64,000 nt of DNA, from contig CAVXTL010000012.1 of NCBI GenBank assembly GCA_963764665.1, positions 1 to 64,000 of the forward strand. Reading direction: 5' to 3'. The notes under the pieces are model-generated. The model ran no database searches and was not told the origin of the DNA. It saw only the letters and a list, made by a program, of their open reading frames with translations. This DNA comes from JACVRW01 sp963764665. GTDB lineage: Bacteria > Actinomycetota > Thermoleophilia > Solirubrobacterales > Thermoleophilaceae. The position numbers and the translations under genes were made by a program. Each line of letters opens with the position of its first letter. The first letter of the stretch is position 1. This document shows, piece after piece, positions 14,366 through 23,190 of the stretch.

Positions 14366-16553
14366 ATGCCGCGAGGGGGAGCTCGAAGCGCTGCCTGATG
14401 TCGTACAGCGTGCCGCGCTCGGCGGCCGGGCGTCCGGCGGCGTGCGCGGCCGCGATCAGGTCCGGCGGATCGAGCTTCACGCCGTGGTAGGAGCCGGCCA
14501 GCCTGCTGATGTTCTCCTCCATCAGCGTGCCGCCGAGGTCGTTCACGCCCCAGCGAAGCGCCTCCGTGGCGGCCTCGAGCCCCATCTTGACCCAGCTTGC
14601 CTGGAGGCTCGGAACGCTCCGGCCCAGCGCCAGCCGGAAGACCGCGGTGTGCTTGAGGTTCTCCTCGGTGGAGATCTCCTCGATCCCGTGCGTGCGGCCG
14701 AGCAGCGTGTGGAACGGAATGAATGAGAGCGGCACGAACTCGGTGAACCCGCCCGTGCGCTCCTGGAGCGAGCGCACCACGCGCATGTGCTCGGCCAGCT
14801 CCCAGGGCTCCTCGACGTGCCCGAACATCACCGTGACCGTGGAGCGCAGGCCGACCGCGTGCGATGCCTCGATCACCTCCACCCAGCGCGCCACCGGCAG
14901 CTTGTTAGGCGAGATGCGCTCGCGTACCCCGTCGTGGAGCACCTCGGCGGCCGTGCCGGGAGTGGATCCGAGGCCGGCGGCACGCAGGCGCTCGAACACC
15001 GCCCGTGGATCGAGCCCGGACACGTCGCTCATGTGCGACACCTCCATGGGCGAGTAGGCGTGCAGGTGGATCTCCGGCGCCACCTCCTTGACCACGCGCA
15101 GCCAGTGCTCGTAGTCCTCGAGCCCCCAGTCGGGGTGGATGCCCGACTGCATGCAGATCTCGCTTGCCCCGTACTCCACGGCCTCGCGCACGCGCCGCTC
15201 GAGCTCGTCGCGGTCGTGCTCGTAGGCGTCGGGCGAGCGCTTGCCCTGGCCGAAGCCGCAGAACGCGCACCCCACCGTGCAGATGTTCGACACGTTGATG
15301 TTCCGGTTCACGACGAAGGTCACGGTGTCGCCCGCCAGCTCGCGGCGCAGGTCGTCGGCGGCCTGGCGCATGTCCTCGATGGCCTCCGGCCGCGTCTCGG
15401 CGAACAGCGCTGTGAGCTCCTCCTCGGCCAGCGCCTCGCCGTTGCGGCCCTTGGCTATCGCGCCGCCCACCAGGTCGCGGCGCACCTGCCGGTCCTCGCG
15501 GCGGCCGGACCCGCGGCGCGGGATGAAGCTCCAGTACGTCGTCTTGATCACGTCGAGCACGCCCTGCTCGATCCAGCCTGCGGCCATGTACTGGGGGTAC
15601 ACGCACAGACGCTCGGTGAGGGCGTATCCGCGCGGAGCGAGCTGCTTGCGCATCCGGTGCACGGACGGGAACGGATGCTCGGGCGAGATGTGGTCTCCGT
15701 TGGCCGACAGGCCGCCCAGGTCGGTGGCTCCCTCGTCCACGAGTGGAAGCCACCAGTCTGAGAGGTTGGGCGGTATCTGCACCCCCACGTCGGGCATGAG
15801 CCGGCGCGACTCGCGTACGAGCACCCGCATGTCGTCGAGCGACACCGGCGTGGACCACGCCGGCGGCGGCAGCGCCTCACCGTGCGTGTCGGTGCGCTGG
15901 GCCTCGTCGGCGATCTCGGCCGGCTCAGCGCCGTAGTAGCGCGGATGCGGGACGAAGTTCTGGAGGATCACCTCCTGGAGGTGCCCGTGCTCGGCGTGCA
16001 CCGCGGCCAGGGCCTCCAGCGCCGCCACGCGCTCGTCCGGCGTCTCCCCGATCCCCACGAGGATGCCGGTGGTGAAGGGGATGCGCAGCTCGCCCGCGAG
16101 CCGGATGGTCTCGAGCCGGCGCTCCGGGTGCTTCGTCGGCGAGCCCTGATGCACCACCAGGTCCGGGTTTACGGACTCGAGCATCAGGCCCTGCGACGCG
16201 GTGACCTGCCGCAGGCGCTCGAGCTCGTCGCGCGTGCAGACGCCCACGTTGGTGTGCGGGAGCATTCCCCGCTCGAGCGCCCGCTCGCAGGCCCAGGCCA
16301 CGTACGAGAGGAAGTCGTCATGCCCGTACTCGGCCAGCCGGGCCGCCACCTCGGGGTTGACCTCCGGCTTCTCCCCCGTCAACACCAGCAGCTCCTTGAC
16401 GCCACGCCGCGCGGCCTCGTCGAGCAGCCGCTCGACCTCCTCGGGCGCGTAGAGATGCGCCCGGTGCGTCGCGAACGCGCAGTACTTGCAGTAGCACTGG
16501 CAGGTTCGCGACAGCGAGAGCGTGAAGTTGCGCGAGAAGGTGACCCGGCGCAT
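14262..16553 (-). CDS. fbiC: FO synthase, two radical-SAM domains (CofG+CofH)
   Basis: A 763-residue enzyme that builds the deazaflavin Fo from a tyrosine- and a flavin-pathway precursor with two SAM radicals. The N-terminal CofG half has its 4Fe-4S motif at C18-x3-C22-x2-C25; the CofH half starts near residue 410 with NINVSNICTVGCAFCGFG (C425, C429, C432). GLSANGDHISPEHPFP and QSGIHPDWGLEDY are further family markers. The last ~34 residues (from WRLDAPDDRRRP) are Arg/Pro-rich and encoded by a dispersed repeat, so the native C-terminus was probably replaced. TAGACT lies six bases before the ATG. Aquaporin gene ends 32 bases upstream. Confidence 0.95.
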   Translation of the reverse strand: MRRVTFSRNFTLSLSRTCQCYCKYCAFATHRAHLYAPEEVERLLDEAARRGVKELLVLTGEKPEVNPEVAARLAEYGHDDFLSYVAWACERALERGMLPHTNVGVCTRDELERLRQVTASQGLMLESVNPDLVVHQGSPTKHPERRLETIRLAGELRIPFTTGILVGIGETPDERVAALEALAAVHAEHGHLQEVILQNFVPHPRYYGAEPAEIADEAQRTDTHGEALPPPAWSTPVSLDDMRVLVRESRRLMPDVGVQIPPNLSDWWLPLVDEGATDLGGLSANGDHISPEHPFPSVHRMRKQLAPRGYALTERLCVYPQYMAAGWIEQGVLDVIKTTYWSFIPRRGSGRREDRQVRRDLVGGAIAKGRNGEALAEEELTALFAETRPEAIEDMRQAADDLRRELAGDTVTFVVNRNINVSNICTVGCAFCGFGQGKRSPDAYEHDRDELERRVREAVEYGASEICMQSGIHPDWGLEDYEHWLRVVKEVAPEIHLHAYSPMEVSHMSDVSGLDPRAVFERLRAAGLGSTPGTAAEVLHDGVRERISPNKLPVARWVEVIEASHAVGLRSTVTVMFGHVEEPWELAEHMRVVRSLQERTGGFTEFVPLSFIPFHTLLGRTHGIEEISTEENLKHTAVFRLALGRSVPSLQASWVKMGLEAATEALRWGVNDLGGTLMEENISRLAGSYHGVKLDPPDLIAAAHAAGRPAAERGTLYDIRQRFELPLAAWRLDAPDDRRRPRRTLEYDSGHHRPSATPSRRGS

Positions 16554-16559
16554 CGCCCG

Positions 16560-16565
16560 AGTCTA
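16560..16565 (-). promoter_or_regulatory. -10 element, leaderless start of fbiC
   Basis: TAGACT on the minus strand is followed by CGGGCG and the ATG at 16553. This would let fbiC be transcribed independently of the aquaporin gene upstream. Confidence 0.45.
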
Positions 16566-16585
16566 CGACCCGCTGCCGGCGAGCC

Positions 16586-17338
16586 TCAGCCCACCGGCTC
16601 GAGGCCCTCCGGCCCCTTGGCGCCCGGCGCGATGAACAGGTTGAAGTACACAAGCGCGGCCACCACCGACCCGATGCACGGGGCGAGCACGTAGGCCAGC
16701 AGGAAGTTGCCCATCCCGCCCCACTCGCCAGACACCAGCGCGGGTCCGAAGGCGCGCGCCGGGTTGAAGCCGGCGCCGGTGAGCGGTCCGATCACCATCA
16801 CGCCCACACCCAGCGCGGCGCCGATCGCGAGCGGGCCGAGCGCGCGGTCGGTGCGCGGGTCCACGGCCACACCCATGATCGCGAACACGAGCGCGAAGGT
16901 GCCGATGAACTCGGCGAGCATCCCCAGCCCGACCTTCCCGTCGAGCCGATCGCTGATGCCCACGGCCCCGTAGTTCACGAGGTCGGCGTTGGCGAAGTTG
17001 TTGAGCAGCAGCTTCACGATCAGCACGCCGGCCAGCGCCCCGGCCAGCTGCGCGACGATGTAGATCCCCGCGTCCGCCGGCTTGATCTGGCGCAGCGTGA
17101 CCATCGCCACCGTCACGGCCGGGTTGAAGTGGGCTCCCGAGACCACGGCGAGGGTCTGGATCAGCAGGAAGAGCACGAACACGTGCACGAGGCCGATCAC
17201 GCTCCAGTCGATGAACGGGCTCGGCTGGGCCTGGCTGGGCAGCGGCACGAACAGGCACACGGCCAGGCAGATGAAGAGCACCAGCATCAGCGTGCCGAGG
17301 AACTCGGCGAGATATGAGGCGGGTCCGCGTTCCTGCAC
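16586..17338 (-). CDS. aquaporin / MIP-family channel
   Basis: A 250-residue channel of the major intrinsic protein family with six membrane helices and both half-helix motifs: HFNPAVT (NPA ~72-74) and GFNPARAFGP (NPA ~192-194, followed by the selectivity-filter Arg). The loop before the second helix pair is long for a strict water channel, but water versus glycerol specificity cannot be fixed by eye. GTG start is well supported: AAGGAGGT, the strongest ribosome site in the window, lies five bases upstream. It is transcribed away from the NMT1-like protein gene. Confidence 0.92.
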   Translation of the reverse strand: MQERGPASYLAEFLGTLMLVLFICLAVCLFVPLPSQAQPSPFIDWSVIGLVHVFVLFLLIQTLAVVSGAHFNPAVTVAMVTLRQIKPADAGIYIVAQLAGALAGVLIVKLLLNNFANADLVNYGAVGISDRLDGKVGLGMLAEFIGTFALVFAIMGVAVDPRTDRALGPLAIGAALGVGVMVIGPLTGAGFNPARAFGPALVSGEWGGMGNFLLAYVLAPCIGSVVAALVYFNLFIAPGAKGPEGLEPVG

Positions 17339-17343
17339 TTGCG

Positions 17344-17351
17344 ACCTCCTT
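17344..17351 (-). promoter_or_regulatory. strong Shine-Dalgarno sequence of aquaporin gene
   Basis: AAGGAGGT on the minus strand, five bases before GTG 17338. It decides the GTG start; most genes here have weak or no such site. Confidence 0.7.
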
Positions 17352-17422
17352 GAGGCGTTCGCTGGTCCGGGCGCAGGCACTCCCCGCGACCGGCACTCTC
17401 CGGTACGTAGCCTTCGCCGCGC

Positions 17423-18367
17423 TTGCCCACTCGCCTTCTCACCGTGATCGTCCTTGCGGGGGCGCTGGCGGCCGTGACCGGTTGCGGGAGCGAGCCGGCC
17501 GGCGTCCGTAGCGTCCGGCTGGCGCTCGACTTCCAGCCCAACGCGGTGCACGCCGGGATCTACACCGCCATCCGCGACGGCGCCGACCAGCGCCACGGCG
17601 TGGACCTCGAGGTGCGGCCTCCGGCGGCGTCCACGGACTCGATCAAGCTGCTCACCGCCGGCCGGGCGGACCTCGCCGTGGTGGACATCCACGATCTGGC
17701 CCTCGCCCGTGAGCGGGGGCAGGACCTCGTGGGCGTGGGCGCGCTGGTCCAGCGCCCCCTGGCCGCCGTGATCGCGCGCGGCGACCTCAAGCGCCCGCGC
17801 CGGCTGGCCGGCAAGCGCGTCGGCGTGACCGGCCTTCCCTCCGACGACGCCGTGCTGCGCGCCGTTCTGGAACACGACGGAGCGTCGCTCGGCGATGTCC
17901 GGCGGGTCACGATCGGCTTCTCGGCCGTGCCGAGCCTGATCGCCGGGCGGGTGGACGCCGTGGTGGCGTTCTGGAACGCCGAGGGCGTGACGCTGCGCCT
18001 CCGCGGCGTGGACACCACCGAGTTCCGCGTGGACCGCTACGGAGCGCCGCGCTACCCCGAGCTGGTGGTGGCCACCACGCGGGCGACCCTCGACCGGGGC
18101 CCTGAGCTCGTGCGCGACACGCTGGCGGCGCTGCGCGACGGCACGCGCGAGGCCCTCTCGAACCCGGCCAAGGCCGTGGACGAGGTGACCAAGGCCTCGG
18201 GCGAGGACGAGCAGGTGGTGCGGGCGCAGCTCGAGGCGCTCGCCCCCGCCTTCAGGCCGCCGCTGAGGCTGGACCCGGGGGCTCTGGAGGCCTGGGCGCG
18301 CTTCGACGTGCGCTTCGGGATCCTCACCCGCCCGCCGGACCTCGACCGGGCCTTCGCCACGCCCTAG
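17423..18367 (+). CDS. NMT1/ThiY-like substrate-binding lipoprotein
   Basis: A 314-residue periplasmic-type binding protein of the NMT1/THI5-like family (thiamine precursor, nitrate, sulfonate or taurine ABC importers). Signal LLTVIVLAGALAAVTGC ends in a lipobox (Cys ~21). The fold markers are VRLALDFQPNAVHAGIYTAI, AASTDSIKLLTAGRADLAVVD and RLAGKRVGVTG, with FWNAEGVTLRLRG later, most like hydroxymethylpyrimidine-binding ThiY. Start is TTG, giving a normal signal peptide. No permease or ATPase adjoins it: the next gene is convergent and the previous one divergent, so partners must be elsewhere. Its stop shares CTAG with the next gene. Confidence 0.8.
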   Translation: MPTRLLTVIVLAGALAAVTGCGSEPAGVRSVRLALDFQPNAVHAGIYTAIRDGADQRHGVDLEVRPPAASTDSIKLLTAGRADLAVVDIHDLALARERGQDLVGVGALVQRPLAAVIARGDLKRPRRLAGKRVGVTGLPSDDAVLRAVLEHDGASLGDVRRVTIGFSAVPSLIAGRVDAVVAFWNAEGVTLRLRGVDTTEFRVDRYGAPRYPELVVATTRATLDRGPELVRDTLAALRDGTREALSNPAKAVDEVTKASGEDEQVVRAQLEALAPAFRPPLRLDPGALEAWARFDVRFGILTRPPDLDRAFATP

Positions 18368-18672
18368 GGCAGCAGCGCCTCCACCAGCGGCACGGTCTCG
18401 CGCGCCATGCGCGAGCGCGGCACCACGCGGTCCACCCCGGCGGCCTCGGCCTTGGCGCGGACTTCCACCTCCACGTGCGAGTAGAACGCGAGGGTGGGAA
18501 GCTCGCCGATCCGCGCCTCCCCCAGCCGCTCGTCGGCGTCCGCGGTCAGGTCGATCACCTGAACGTCCGCCGGATCGCCCGGCGCGACCACCTCGTGACC
18601 GGCTACACCGAGCGCGCCGCGAAGCTTCGACCCGAAGAGGAGGTCGGGGCAGATGAGCGCCACGCGCGCCAC
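18364..18672 (-). CDS. small receiver-like alpha/beta protein, unknown function
   Basis: A 102-residue protein starting at GTG. The strand-helix pattern (VARVALICPDLLFGSKLRGAL, then ADVQVIDLT, then LPTLAFYSHVEVEVRAKAEAAG, then VDRVVPRSRM) resembles the fold of a response-regulator receiver, but a phosphorylatable Asp in the usual DD/D arrangement is not evident. It begins seven bases after the 128-residue gene and may be co-transcribed with it. Function unknown. Confidence 0.65.
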   Translation of the reverse strand: MARVALICPDLLFGSKLRGALGVAGHEVVAPGDPADVQVIDLTADADERLGEARIGELPTLAFYSHVEVEVRAKAEAAGVDRVVPRSRMARETVPLVEALLP

Positions 18673-18679
18673 AGGGGCG

Positions 18680-19066
18680 CTACTGCCCGCGGCGGCGGGC
18701 GAACTCCTGGCGCACCGACTCGGGACGGCCCCACATCTGCGTGACCTCCACCCGGCCGGAGCGCGCTTCCCGCGGCGCGAGCGTGCCCGTGATGCCCTGG
18801 TCGTCCAGCAGCGCAAGGGTGCCGCGCACGGTCTGGGGCGCGGCGGCGTGACCGAACTCGCGGGCCGATCGCAGCCGCCAGTGCCAGTCGTGCTTGGAAT
18901 AGGGCATCGCGTTGATCTGCGAGAGCAGCGTGGCCGCCTCGATGTAGCGGTCCTCGTCGTCGATCCGGAGGTCGGCTTCGAGCTGCGACCAGTCGGGCGG
19001 CAGCGCGTCGAGCAGGGCCTGGAACTCGTCGGCGAGGGGCATGGCCGGAAGGCTACCGGCGGCCAC
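18680..19066 (-). CDS. hypothetical protein
   Basis: A 128-residue (or 120, from ATG 19042) cytoplasmic protein that I do not recognise. It has an acidic helical N-terminus (LADEFQALLDALPPDWSQLEADLRI) with repeated Trp, then SKHDWHWRLRSAREFGH and a C-terminal strand region ending EFARRRGQ. Regular codon use, a sensible soluble composition and a 7-base gap to the next leftward gene support it as real. The longer start overlaps nothing but leaves only 46 bases to the divergent membrane-protein start. Confidence 0.6.
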   Translation of the reverse strand: MAAGSLPAMPLADEFQALLDALPPDWSQLEADLRIDDEDRYIEAATLLSQINAMPYSKHDWHWRLRSAREFGHAAAPQTVRGTLALLDDQGITGTLAPREARSGRVEVTQMWGRPESVRQEFARRRGQ

Positions 19067-19112
19067 CGGTCAGCAGGACCTGAGCGAGCGCCGGAGAACC
19101 GGCATCCCAGCC

Positions 19113-20027
19113 GTGGCGTTCGATCCCCCCACCCGCGCGACGCTGGCAGCCTTCGCGCCCGCCGCCCTGGGCCTGGCCGTGTTCGTGGCGCTCGCGGAGA
19201 TCCGCATGGACGACCCGTGGTCCGACCCTGCGCTGTTCGGGGTGGCCGCCGTGCCCGCGCTCGTGCTCCTCGCCGCCGGCCTGGTCGCGGCGCGTACCGA
19301 CGACACATCGCGCGCGCTGGTCACGCTCTACCTCGTCGCGGGGTTGGTTCTGGCTGGAGTGGCAATCGCACGCGCCGGGGACCTGCTGGAGGGCGAGAAC
19401 GCCACATCGAGCGGCGGCACCCTCACCTTCCTGCTCCTCGCCTTCGCCGCGATTGCCTGGTTCTGCGCCATCCGGTCCCGCTCGACGGCCTGCCTCCTGA
19501 TCGCCGCCCTGGCGTCGGTCGGCCTGCTGGCCGAAGCGGTCAACTGGATCTTCGACACCGAGAGCCTCGACACGTTCCGGGCGCTGCTGGCGGCCTCGTT
19601 CGCGGTCCTGTTCCTGGCCGGGCTCGTGAGGGGCGAGCGCGCGGGAACGGTGCTCGTGGCCGCGGCCGGCGTCGTGGCCCTGGTCACCGCGAACCTCAAC
19701 GGCGCCTCCTTCTTCCTCCTGTTCTTCTCCGACGGCGACGGCGTCGCCTGGGGCTGGGAGCTGGTGGCCGTGATCGAGGGCCTCGCGTTGCTCGCCTACG
19801 CCGCGACCTGGCTCGAGCCCGGACCGGCATATCTGGCGTTCTTCGCTCTGGCCGCGTTCGTGATGAGCGCAGGGCTCGCGGCCGGCGTCGGGCCCTACGA
19901 GGGCGGCTCCGGAGACGACCCCTCGTCTCCGACGCTGGTGGGCTGGCCACTGGCGGTAGGCATCGCCACCGTCGCTGCCGCGCTCTGGGCGCTGCGCGGC
20001 CTGCGCCTCGCCGCTGAGGGTGACTAG
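19113..20027 (+). CDS. multi-pass membrane protein, unknown function
   Basis: About 304 residues from GTG 19113, with eight or nine hydrophobic helices separated by short loops (LGLAVFVALAEI, ALVLLAAGLVAA, LTFLLLAFAAIAWF, LLAASFAVLFLAGLV and so on) and an acidic final loop (GGSGDDPSSP). No transporter or enzyme motif is recognised. An in-frame extension back to 19041 is possible but would overlap the divergent gene and adds a hydrophilic, shadow-like stretch. Its stop codon shares CTAG with the MntR-MntH fusion gene. Confidence 0.7.
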   Translation: MAFDPPTRATLAAFAPAALGLAVFVALAEIRMDDPWSDPALFGVAAVPALVLLAAGLVAARTDDTSRALVTLYLVAGLVLAGVAIARAGDLLEGENATSSGGTLTFLLLAFAAIAWFCAIRSRSTACLLIAALASVGLLAEAVNWIFDTESLDTFRALLAASFAVLFLAGLVRGERAGTVLVAAAGVVALVTANLNGASFFLLFFSDGDGVAWGWELVAVIEGLALLAYAATWLEPGPAYLAFFALAAFVMSAGLAAGVGPYEGGSGDDPSSPTLVGWPLAVGIATVAAALWALRGLRLAAEGD

Positions 20028-21991
20028 CCCGCGAAGGTCTTGACCACGAGGAACAGGTTGAGCGCGATGATCAGGCCCGCCACCACGCTCGCCGCGAGCG
20101 TCGTTGCGCGGGCGTTCGCGAACGCGCCCATGATGTCGGCCCGGCGCGTGAGAAGCACCAGCGGCACCAGCGCGAACGGGATACCGAACGACAGCACCAC
20201 CTGGCTGGCCACCAGGGACTTGGTCGGGTCCAGACCCAGCGCCAGCACCACGAGGGCCGGGGCCATGGTCACGAGCCTCCGCACGACCAGCGGGATCGAG
20301 CGGCGGATGAACCCCTGCATCACTACCTGCCCCGCGTACGTGCCCACGCTCGAGCTGGACAGCCCGGACGCCAGCAGCGCGATGCCGAACGCGAGCGCGG
20401 CGCCGCTGCCGAGCTGGGCCTCGAAGCCGGCGTGGGCCTCCTCGATCGAGTCGACGTCGACCACCCCGTGGAACAGCGCGGCGGCCACCACGAGCATGGA
20501 GATGTTCACGAGGCCTGCGATGCCCATCGCCAGGCCCACGTCGAGGCGCTCGAAGCGCAGCAGCTGACGGCGCTCGCCGTCGTTCCAGGGCCTGATCCGG
20601 TTCTGGGTGAGAGCCGAGTGCAGGTAGATCACGTGCGGCATCACGGTCGCGCCGAGGATGCCTGTGGCCAGCAGGATGCTCTCGGTGTCCGCGAAGCCGG
20701 GCACGAAGCCCGACGCCACGCCGCCGGCGTCGGCGCCGGAGTGGAGCAGCTCCCAGACGAAGCCGAGCAGCACCACCCCCAGCAGCCCCATGATCGTGGT
20801 CTCGAAGCGCCGGTAGCCGCGGGTCTGGAGGGCGAGGATCCCGAAGGACACCACCGCGGTGATCAGCCCCGAGGCGAACAGCGGCACGCCGAAGAGCAGG
20901 TTGAGAGCGATCGCCGCTCCCACGAACTCGGCCAGGTCGGTGGCCATCGCGATCAGCTCCGCCTGGACCCAGAGCCCGAAGCTCACCCGCCGCGGGAAGT
21001 GCTCCCGGCAGAGCTCCGGCAGGCTGCGCCCGGTGACCACGCCGACCTTGGCCGACAGGTACTGGATCAGCATGGCCATCAGGTTCGCCGCGAGGATCAC
21101 CCACAGCAGCAGGTAGCCGTACTGGGCGCCGCCCGCGATGTTCGTGGCGAAGTTGCCCGGGTCCACGTACGCCACAGCGGCCACGAACGCGGGACCCAGG
21201 AGAGCCAGGCCGTGGCGCATCCGGCCGCGGGCGCGCAGGCGCTCGAGCGGGCTCGGCTCGAACACGATCGGCAGGTCGGCGGCGGGGCCGCTGTGCTTCG
21301 CCCGTGTGGCCGGCTCCATCAGGTAGACTACGGCCCGCATGGCGCGGGTGATCGTGCCGCCGAGCGCGTGCTGCCGGTCGCCGAAGCGCACGGTGAGCGG
21401 ACCGTCGAAGGGCTCGCGGTCGAGCACCTCGAAGCCGTCCCCCGGGGCGATGCCCCGCCCGGCCAGGTAGCGCAGCATCTCCGGATCGGAGTCCGACACC
21501 CGTACGAAAACGCCGCTGGCGCCCGGATCGAGGTCGGCCAGCGCGCGCGTGGCCGGCTCGTCGATCTCGCCCTCGGAGGTGGGGATCGGGTCGCCGTGGG
21601 GGTCGTGCGTCGGGTTGCCGAGCTTGGCCGCGATCAGCTCCGACAGCTCCGGTGAGATCGCGTGCTCGAGCACCTCGGCCTCCTCGTGCACGCGGTCCCA
21701 GGACATCCCGAGGGCCTCGGCGAGGTACAGCTCGAGCAGCCTGTGGTGACGGAGCACCTCCAGCGCCACCCGCTCCCCGGCGGTCGTGAGGCTCACGCCG
21801 TGGTAGGGCTCGCGGTTGGCGAGCCCGAGCGACTCGAGCCGCTTGACCATCGCGGACGCCGAGGCCGGCGAGACCTCCAGGCGATCCGCGATCGCCGACG
21901 TGGCCACCGGCTCCTCGCTGCGCCTGCCGAGCGACCAGATCGCCTTCGCGTAGTCCTGGACAGCGGTGGATATCTGCGGCTGGGCTGCCAT
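20024..21991 (-). CDS. mntH: MntR-type (DtxR family) regulator fused to Nramp Mn transporter
   Basis: One 655-residue reading frame joins two proteins that are normally separate. Residues ~1-225 are a full DtxR-family metalloregulator: winged helix (~27-65, SPASASAMVKRLESLG), dimer/metal domain and a FeoA/SH3 domain (~155-224). Aligned by eye, the metal ligands are of the manganese type (Asp13, His83, Glu106, Glu109, His110, equal to MntR D8, H77, E99, E102, H103) rather than the Met/Cys of iron regulators; MntR E11 is Lys here. Residues ~258-655 are an Nramp carrier with the DPGN motif (277-280) and the MPH motif of helix 6. There is no stop, frameshift or good internal ribosome site between them. 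ATG overlaps the ZIP stop (TGATG). Confidence 0.9.
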   Translation of the reverse strand: MAAQPQISTAVQDYAKAIWSLGRRSEEPVATSAIADRLEVSPASASAMVKRLESLGLANREPYHGVSLTTAGERVALEVLRHHRLLELYLAEALGMSWDRVHEEAEVLEHAISPELSELIAAKLGNPTHDPHGDPIPTSEGEIDEPATRALADLDPGASGVFVRVSDSDPEMLRYLAGRGIAPGDGFEVLDREPFDGPLTVRFGDRQHALGGTITRAMRAVVYLMEPATRAKHSGPAADLPIVFEPSPLERLRARGRMRHGLALLGPAFVAAVAYVDPGNFATNIAGGAQYGYLLLWVILAANLMAMLIQYLSAKVGVVTGRSLPELCREHFPRRVSFGLWVQAELIAMATDLAEFVGAAIALNLLFGVPLFASGLITAVVSFGILALQTRGYRRFETTIMGLLGVVLLGFVWELLHSGADAGGVASGFVPGFADTESILLATGILGATVMPHVIYLHSALTQNRIRPWNDGERRQLLRFERLDVGLAMGIAGLVNISMLVVAAALFHGVVDVDSIEEAHAGFEAQLGSGAALAFGIALLASGLSSSSVGTYAGQVVMQGFIRRSIPLVVRRLVTMAPALVVLALGLDPTKSLVASQVVLSFGIPFALVPLVLLTRRADIMGAFANARATTLAASVVAGLIIALNLFLVVKTFAG

Positions 21992-23190
21992 CAGACGCTC
22001 ACCAACAGGCCGGTCACGTACATCACGACCAGGCCGAGCAGCAGGCCGGCCGCCACGCCCGGAGTGAGCCCGCGCCCCTCCGCCCCGCGCATCTGACGGG
22101 CGATCTGGACGATCACCTGCGCGATCGCGCCGGCGCCGATGCCGAACATGAGCGCCGCCAGGCTGGGGTTGAACGCCGAGGCCCCGATCCAGGCGCCGAG
22201 AATCGCCGGCGCGCCCGCGAGCAGGCCGAGCAGAACCAGTGTGCGCGTCCTGACCCGTCCCGAGCGCGCCACCGGGGCCACGATGGCCAGGCCCTCCGTG
22301 GTGTTGTGGATTGCGAAGCCCACCACCAGCGCCGCGCCGAGCGCGAGCGAGCCGACCGCGTAGGCGGATCCGATCGCCAACCCCTCGCCGAGGTTGTGGA
22401 GGCCGATCCCGAGCGCCACGAGGAACGCCGCGCGCTCGCCGAGCGCCTCCTCTCCGCTCCCCGCCGCGGCGCGGGCACGGCGCTCGCCGAGCCATGCGTC
22501 CACGCCGGCAAGCACGAGGTAGGCCCCCACCGCCCCGAGCCACACCAGTCCGGCGCCGCCGAGGGCCTCCGCCCCCTGCCCCGCCAGCTCGGTGCCCTCG
22601 AGCAGCGCGTCGATACCGAGGAAGGTCAGAAGCCCGACCGTGAAGGCGAGGATGAAGCGCATCCAGCGGGCGTCCATCGTGCGCACCCACGGCAGCCACA
22701 GCATGCCGATGGCCACCGGGATGACACCCACGTAGATGCCGATCAGGGCCATCAGCCCGTAGAACCCGACGTCGGCGTCGGGCGACTCCGCGGCAGCGTC
22801 GATCGCGTGGTCGACGGTGGCGCCGGTGGCGGTGAGCAGCATCACCTCGTAGGACTGGCCCTCGATCCACGGGTAGTCCACCGTCACCTCGGCCGACCGG
22901 AGCCGGCCGATCTCCTCGTCGGTCTGCGTGAACGCGGCGAACGCGTCGTTCACGATCGCCTGCTCCACGCGCACCGGGTCGGCGCCGTCGTTCCGCAGGT
23001 GCAGCTCGATCTCGCCCGGCCGCAGCACGGTGCGCTCCACGGCCAGCTCCTCCTGCGGCACTCCGACCCGGTCGAGCCCGGGCGCGTCGAGCGCCACGAA
23101 CAGCCCGATCGCCGCGCCGAGCAGCACTACGGGCAGGAGCGCGGTGAGCCAGCCGGGCAGGCGCCGCAGCGACGTGGTGGCCGCTTCCAT
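21991..23190 (-). CDS. ZIP-family metal transporter with N-terminal extracytoplasmic domain
   Basis: A 399-residue ZIP (zinc/iron-permease) protein. The metal-site helices are unmistakable: GLHNLGEGLAIG (~264-274) and AIHNTTEGLAI (~294-304). Before the eight-helix core comes a single helix (~15-34) and a ~110-residue beta-rich region (ELAVERTVLRPGEIELHLRN onward) that should lie outside the membrane and is not part of ordinary ZIPs. It starts with ATG overlapping the oxidase stop (TGATG) and ends overlapping the fusion gene, so the three are translated as a coupled unit. Metal could be Mn, Fe or Zn; the neighbours favour Mn or Fe. Confidence 0.88.
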   Translation of the reverse strand: MEAATTSLRRLPGWLTALLPVVLLGAAIGLFVALDAPGLDRVGVPQEELAVERTVLRPGEIELHLRNDGADPVRVEQAIVNDAFAAFTQTDEEIGRLRSAEVTVDYPWIEGQSYEVMLLTATGATVDHAIDAAAESPDADVGFYGLMALIGIYVGVIPVAIGMLWLPWVRTMDARWMRFILAFTVGLLTFLGIDALLEGTELAGQGAEALGGAGLVWLGAVGAYLVLAGVDAWLGERRARAAAGSGEEALGERAAFLVALGIGLHNLGEGLAIGSAYAVGSLALGAALVVGFAIHNTTEGLAIVAPVARSGRVRTRTLVLLGLLAGAPAILGAWIGASAFNPSLAALMFGIGAGAIAQVIVQIARQMRGAEGRGLTPGVAAGLLLGLVVMYVTGLLVSV

